This document shows positions 58,734-64,000 of a stretch of DNA of 64,000 nucleotides, piece by piece (the stretch's first letter is position 1; each line of letters starts with the position of its first letter). Under the pieces are notes generated by a model. It worked only from the letters and a program-made list of their open reading frames with translations. It made no database searches and was not told where the DNA came from. The position numbers and the translations under genes are program-made. Source of the DNA: Cherax quadricarinatus (taxonomy: Eukaryota > Arthropoda > Malacostraca > Decapoda > Parastacidae); the NCBI RefSeq assembly GCF_038502225.1, contig NC_091374.1, positions 5,330,859 through 5,394,858 of the forward strand, given 5' to 3'.

Positions 58734-60793
58734 CTGAAACATTAAGTTTTGACTAAGATAAATATTTATCAAGTAATTAGTCCTGTAATAAACTAAGATC
58801 AAGTGAACTTTTTTGGGAACAAAATAACAATACAATTTCTAAACGTTTGAACAGTTAAAATGTAGCAAGAATACTAATTTAAAAAAATATATAGAGTTCA
58901 TCAATATCTGTTCCTACATACCAGACACAATTTTCACAATAACAGGTTTTAAACATTCAGTGTTCTCTTCCATGTTCTTGAGAATTCTGTATATTAGTCA
59001 TTCAAACTTCACAGATGATGAAATAATGATTTTATAGTACCATACTACCTGTATGATACTATAAAATATCTTTTAACCTAGAGTACACTAAACTTTTTAT
59101 TGATAAATCTTTGAAAGCTACAAGGAACATCTTTCACAATCTAGATGAGGAACTGCACACATTTATACACATTTAAAACTAAAGCTAAAGTATACCTTGT
59201 TTGTCAAGAAGATGCATAGTTTTAGAGACCCTGGTTTACAAAGGAAATTTCTTAATTACGAAGCCCATAATTATGCAATGTATTTTGTGCAGATTAATAA
59301 TATGAAAATAACCTGACAACAATCAGCTCAAGGCAGATTACGTATTTTTTTTTTTTAACAAGTCGGCAGTCTCCCACCAAGGCAATGTAAATGCTAGGGT
59401 TAATATAACTAATTAGTCTGAGGATATGATCATCAATAAAATGATTGTTCAGGGTATCAAACCTTCTATAAATAACTGCAATGCTAATATGAGGGGATTA
59501 ACACAATGCATTACTGGCAGCTTGAGTAATAAAACTGGAGGATAGGGCATGGTTGAGACAAGTAGTGCACGAATGTAATTTGATGACTGGAATCTAGATG
59601 GGCAGGTTGAATTAGATATATTTGACACTTATATTTGATCATGATCATCATCATGAATTACATCAAATTCAGTAGTTTTCGTTTTTGCTATTTTTGAAAT
59701 GGTTAACAGATAGGGAGCTTTTAGAAGTATGCTTCACATTTTTGGGGGGCCCTTAAAAATAAAAAAAATCACATGAATTAGTAAGAATTTGTAATAAAAA
59801 AAAAAATATGATGGTTGTATTTACTGTATAGGTTAGGTAGTTTGATATCTTAATTAAGCAATTTATATCTATCCTGTGGACAGTAGTCAAAAACTTATCA
59901 AGGCGTATAAGAGGTTCATGGACTGGATTTCAACATTCGAGTTTGCTACTTAAGGTACAGTGGTAATGAGCTACTTACAAATTTGTTGATTTTAGAACAA
60001 TAGTAATGAGTTTAAAGTTATAAATTCAGTACCAAAACATGATAGCATATAGTAGTTTCATTTGGTTATTAGTAACAGAATTTACTATACACAATATTTG
60101 ACAAGAAATGGTTGCATTTAGGCAAGCTAAAGTGGTTATGAGTTATTTAAAATTAGCAGTTAAGGTTATATGCCATTTTAAGCCTATGGAGAGAAAGTTT
60201 TTTCTTGGTAACCTAAAAAATAAACATTATCCAACAAACCTGACCTAGCACTTACCTCAATCTCAATTAACTGGAGAGGAGTATACCTGGAGAGGATTTT
60301 AGGGATCAATGCCCCCCACAGCCCAATCTGAGACCAGGGTTGCTTTTTTTATGACAATGTTACTCCCCGGTAGAACTAGGTCACTATTTAATACTTAGCA
60401 ATGCATACAAGCCATCTACACCCTTATGCAAATTATTTTGGGGGATATTGGCAAAACTAATACCTTTATTTTGGGCAGAATACCACACAGAATATCCAGT
60501 GGCACTGGCCAATCATGGATCAGTCATTAGACTTATAGAGCCAATCATAATGAACATAAATACAAATCATTTCCATATCTGCTGATATGGTTACATTAGG
60601 TCAAGTTAGGTCATGTTAAATTATATTTGAATACATTTAATTTTTTCATATCTGCACAATAAAAAGCTATATCCATCGCATAAACCTTTTAATAATGGTC
60701 ATTTTAAACTATAATACTATAACCAAAAATACACTGAGGAACATTCATGTGGCACAAGTTAGGTTATGTTGGGTTACATTTCATATTTTTTTA
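58734..60793. other. Intron 1 or upstream of the eIF4E-like gene; little recognised
   Basis: AT-rich. 59,345-59,386 (-) is a tail of the RTE-like LINE family (AAGTCGGCAGTCTCCCACCA). 60,283-60,339 (-) is a worn CR1-like tail (ATACCTGGAGAGGATTTTAG). I found no exon ending GAG|GT that I could defend as the missing first exon. Confidence 0.6.
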
Positions 60794-60958
60794 TATTTGC
60801 ACAACAAAAAGCTATCATCATTGGGCAATCCACTTAAATTATAGTTTAAAATGTTCAATACAGTGGACCCCCGGTTAACGATTTTAATCCGTATTTGCAC
60901 AACAAAAAGCTATCATCATTGGGCAATCCACTTAAATTATAGTTTAAAATGTTCAATA
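60794..60958. repeat. 67-bp flank duplication around a transposon end
   Basis: 60,794-60,860 (TATTTGCACAACAAAAAGCT to ATGTTCAATA) recurs at 60,892-60,958, an offset of 98 bp. The 31 bp between them are the Tigger-like terminus CAGTGGACCCCCGGTTAACG plus ATTTTAATCCG. Host flank has therefore been copied into the element just inside its end. Confidence 0.9.
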
Positions 60959-61548
60959 CTGGACCTCTGTCGCACAACAAATCTGTCCATAGAGCTCTGT
61001 ACCTCCCGTTTCTTCAAGACTTTCCTAAAATGGGCCATAACATTGTCATTGAAATAGTCACAAGCACGGCTTGCAACAGCTGTGTCAGGGTGATTTTCAT
61101 CTATAAAGGTTTGCAGTTCAAACCACTCTGCACACATTTCCTTAATCTTTGAAGTAGGCACAATGGATTCCACAACTGGCATAGGCTTCTCAGGGTTAGC
61201 CCCAAACCCTTCAAAATCTTTCTTAATTTCCATACTAATTCTCACCCTTTTTACCACAGGGTTGGCACTAGAAGCTTTCTTGGGGCCCATGGTCACTTAT
61301 TTTCCAAAAACAGCACCGAAAACACTGTAATAATACGAAATATTCCGAGTGTATGCTTGGATGTTACCGCGGAGGCTGGCTGGTAAACAATGGGACGGCC
61401 GGCACATGTGAGGGCACATTGGACGCGTCTCGGACGAAAATCGGTATGCGGGTTTTTAATCGGTATGCGGGGCAAAAATTTTGCGATAAAAGTAATCGTT
61501 ATGCGGAAAAATCGCTATGCGATGCCATCGTTATGCGGGGGTCCACTG
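60861..61548 (-). mobile_element. Tigger-like element encoding a 119-aa truncated transposase
   Basis: TA-flanked. Termini CAGTGGACCCCCGGTTAACG and CGTTATGCGGGGGTCCACTG are those of the 203-bp MITEs. One uninterrupted minus-strand frame (61,296-60,937) starts MTMGPKKASSANPVVKRVRI, the pogo/Tigger N-terminus. It then jumps to a C-terminal segment with TSKIKEMCAEWFELQTFID and VMAHFRKVLKKREVQ. Most of the DNA-binding domain and all of the DDE domain are missing. Confidence 0.88.
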
Positions 61549-61565
61549 TATTATCACCAAAATAC

Positions 61566-62502
61566 ACCATTGCAGACACTGCAAGGCTCCAGGCGGACAT
61601 CAACCAAATCTTTCAGTGGGCTGCAGAAAACAATATGAAGTTCAATGATGAGAAATTTCAATTACTCAGATATGGTAAACATGAGGAAATTAAATCTTCA
61701 TCAGAGTACAAAACAAATTCTGGCCACAAAATAGAGCGAAACACCAACGTCAAAGACCTGGGAGTGATTATGTCGGAGGATCTCACCTTCAAGGACCATA
61801 ACATTGTATCAATCGCATCTGCTAGAAAAATGACAGGATGGATAATGAGAACCTTCAAAACTAGGGAGGCCAAGCCCATGATGACACTCTTCAGGTCACT
61901 TGTTCTATCTAGGCTGGAATATTGCTGCACTCTAACAGCACCTTTCAAGGCAGGTGAAATTGCCGACCTAGAAAATGTACAGAGAACTTTCACGGCGCGC
62001 ATAACGGAGATAAAACACCTCAATTACTGGGAGCGCTTGAGGTTTCTAAACCTGTTTTCCCTGGAACGCAGGAGGGAGAGATACATGATTATATACACCT
62101 GGAAAATCCTAGAGGGACTAGTACCGAACTTGCACACGAAAATCACTCACTACGAAAGCAAAAGACTTGGCAGACGATGCACCATCCCCCCAATGAAAAG
62201 CAGGGGTGTCACTAGCACGTTAAGAGACCATACAATAAGTGTCAGGGGCCCGAGACTGTTCAACTGCCTCCCAGCACACATAAGGGGGATTACCAACAGA
62301 CCCCTGGCAGTCTTCAAGCTGGCACTGGACAAGCACCTAAAGTCAGTTCCTGATCAGCCGGGCTGTGGCTCGTACGTTGGTTTGCGTGCAGCCAGCAGCA
62401 ACAGCCTGGTTGATCAGGCTCTGATCCACCAGGAGGCCTGGTCACAGACCGGGCCGCGGGGGCGTTGACCCCCGAAACTCTCTCCAGGTAAACTCCAGGT
62501 AA
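61566..62502 (+). mobile_element. CR1-like LINE, 5'-truncated, copy 2
   Basis: Starts at ACCATTGCAGACACTGCAAG, just after the catalytic motif of copy 1 (54,468 onward), and is nearly identical to it. It keeps the frame that copy 1 lost near 54,940 (RLRFLNLFSLERRRERYM). It runs through GPRLFNCLPAHIRG and KHLKSVPDQPGCGS to the shared 70-bp tail, with its stop in the tail. It lies 17 bp from the Tigger-like element, and a 371-codon open frame from 61,353 reads through both. Confidence 0.92.
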
Positions 62503-62596
62503 GGAACAATATTCAATTATTAACCTCCCTCCTCCGTACCAATGGACAAGTCTCCCCATATGTATAACATACAACTCTCAAATCACAGGGCAGGTA

Positions 62597-63929
62597 GGGC
62601 TCAAACCCCTGGCAGGGTAGTCCTAGAACCCCCTGGCAGGGTAGACCTAGAACCCCTGGCAGGGTAGACCTAGAACCCCTGGCAGGGTAGTCCTAGATTC
62701 CCTGGCAGGGTACTCCTAGAACCCCTGGTAGGGCAGTCCTAGAACCCCTGGTAGGGCAGTCCTAGAACCCCTGGTAGGGCAGTCCTAGAACCCCTGGTAG
62801 TGCAGTCCTAGAACCCCTGGTAGCGCAGTCCTAGAACCCCTGGTAGGGCAGTCCTAGAACCCCTGGTAGGGCAGTCCTAGAACCTCTGGTAGGGCAGTCC
62901 TAGAACCCCTGGCAGGGCAGTCCTAGAACCCCTGGTAGGGCAGTCCTAGAACCCCTGGTAGGGCAGTCCTAGAACCCCTGGTAGGGCAGTCCTAGAACCC
63001 CTGGCAGGGTAGACCTAGAACCCCTGGCAGGATAGTCCTAGAACCCCTGGTAGGGCAGTCCTAGAACCCCTGGCAGGGTAGACCTACAACCCCTGGCAGG
63101 ATAGTCCTAGAACCCCTGGCAGGATAATCCTAGAACCCCTGGCAGGATAGTCCTAGAACCCCTGGCAGGATAATCCTAGAACCCCTGGCAGGATAGTCCT
63201 AGAACTCCTGGCAGGGTAGACCTAGAACCCCTGGCAGGGTAGACCTAGAACCCCTGGCAGGATAGTCCTAGAACCCCTGGTAGGGCAGTCCTAGAACCCC
63301 TGGCAGGATAGCCCTAGAACCCCTGGCAGGATAGTCCTAGAACCCCTGGCAGGATAGTCCTAGAACCCCTGGCAGGATAATCCTAGAACCCCTGGCAGGA
63401 TAATCCTAGAACACCTGGCAGGGTAGTCCCCTAGAACCCCCCTGGCAGGATAGTCCTAGAACCCCTGGCAGGATAGTCCTAGAACTCCTGGCAGGGTAGA
63501 CCTAGAACCCCTGGCAGGATAGTCCTAGAACCCCTGGCAGGATAGTCCTAGAACCCCTGGCAGGATAATCCTAGAACCCCTGGCAGGATAGTCCTAGAAC
63601 CCCTGGCAGGATAGTCCTAGAACCCCTGGCAGGATAGTCCTAGAACCCCTGGCAGGATAATCCTAGAACCCCTGGCAGGATAGTCCTAGAACCCCTGGCA
63701 GGATAGTCCTAGAACCCCTGGCAGGATAATCCTAGAACCCCTGGCAGGATAGTCCTAGAACCCCTGGCAGGATAGTCCTAGAACCCCTGGCAGGATAGTC
63801 CTAGAACCCCTGGCAGGGTAGACCTAGAACCCCTGGCAGGGTAGGCCTAGAACCCCTGGCAGGGTAGACCTAGAACCCCTGGCAGGATAGTCCTAGAACC
63901 CCCAGGTCAGTGCGCTAACCACTGGACCA
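62597..63929 (-). mobile_element. tRNA-like SINE split by a minisatellite
   Basis: On the minus strand an A box TGGTCCAGTGG lies at 63,919-63,929 in the context GTGGTTAGCGCACTGACC, and a B-box-like GGTTTGAGCCC lies at 62,597-62,607. They would normally be some 35-45 bp apart but are separated by about 1.3 kb of 23-bp repeats. The element could be a tRNA-derived SINE or a tRNA pseudogene. Confidence 0.65.
62603..63903. repeat. 23-bp minisatellite, ~57 units
   Basis: Consensus unit TCCTAGAACCCCTGGCAGG plus ATAG. Variants GGTAGGGCAG, GGCAGGGTAGACC and GGCAGGATAATCC are clustered in blocks. Read on the minus strand every unit contains GGGGTTCTAGGA, a near match to a Pol III B box (GGTTCGANTCC). 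Confidence 0.95.
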
Positions 63930-63940
63930 ACTGCCACAAT

Positions 63941-64000
63941 AGGCATCATCCAACTAGAACACCAATGAAAGTCACTCACATTTTTTTTTTGAAGGAAGGG
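63941..64000. other. Right edge, no feature
   Basis: Sixty bases ending in a poly(T) run and GAAGGAAGGG. Too short to interpret. Confidence 0.5.

Overview
This is eukaryotic nuclear DNA. The genes are split by long introns with GT..AG junctions, interspersed repeats dominate, and there are no bacterial-style operons. The repeat vocabulary points to a decapod crustacean, probably a crayfish: a CR1-like LINE tail and SINE built on a CGCGGCCCGGTC core, the LINE tail CCTGCCTCGGTGGGAGAC, Tigger-like CAGTGG termini, and I-, RTE- and CR1-like LINEs. That assignment rests on my memory of such repeats and was not searched.

Layout. 1-2,009: fragments, a (CT)n microsatellite and nested inverted-repeat elements. 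2,010-20,572: one 18.5-kb satellite array of a 19-bp unit. It contains a ~7-kb higher-order tandem duplication in which three different palindromic elements recur at an offset of exactly 6,921 bp. 20,573-21,409: a LINE tail carrying a 152-bp tandem duplication, then the presumed eIF4E promoter region. 21,410-40,429 (+): a complete five-exon gene for the mRNA cap-binding factor eIF4E (217 aa), with introns full of transposons. 40,430-48,225: intergenic region with LINE remnants. 58,733-48,226 (-): a second, convergent eIF4E paralogue. Its exons 2-5 have the same junctions and phases, but its C-terminus has diverged. Its first coding exon was not found. Intron 2 of this gene (50,227-58,539) holds nested LINEs. 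58,740-64,000: Tigger-like element, truncated CR1-like LINE, and a 23-bp minisatellite grown inside a tRNA-like SINE.

The only host genes I can support are the two eIF4E genes. They look like an inverted duplication: exons of 191/194, 178, 140 and 115/112 coding bases with identical phases. Both keep the cap-stacking tryptophans and the phosphate-binding Arg/Lys residues. Everything else is repeat. Several elements can be bounded to the base by target-site duplications: a LINE with a 14-bp TSD, a LINE tail with a 9-bp TSD, Tigger-like elements at TA and piggyBac-like elements at TTAA. The most unusual signal is a set of unrelated short elements that share one architecture: a hammerhead-like hairpin plus GAAACGTT, then AATAAA, then a terminal TGTCGGTATT..TATACCA. 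They occur as near-perfect head-to-head palindromes in or beside the satellite.
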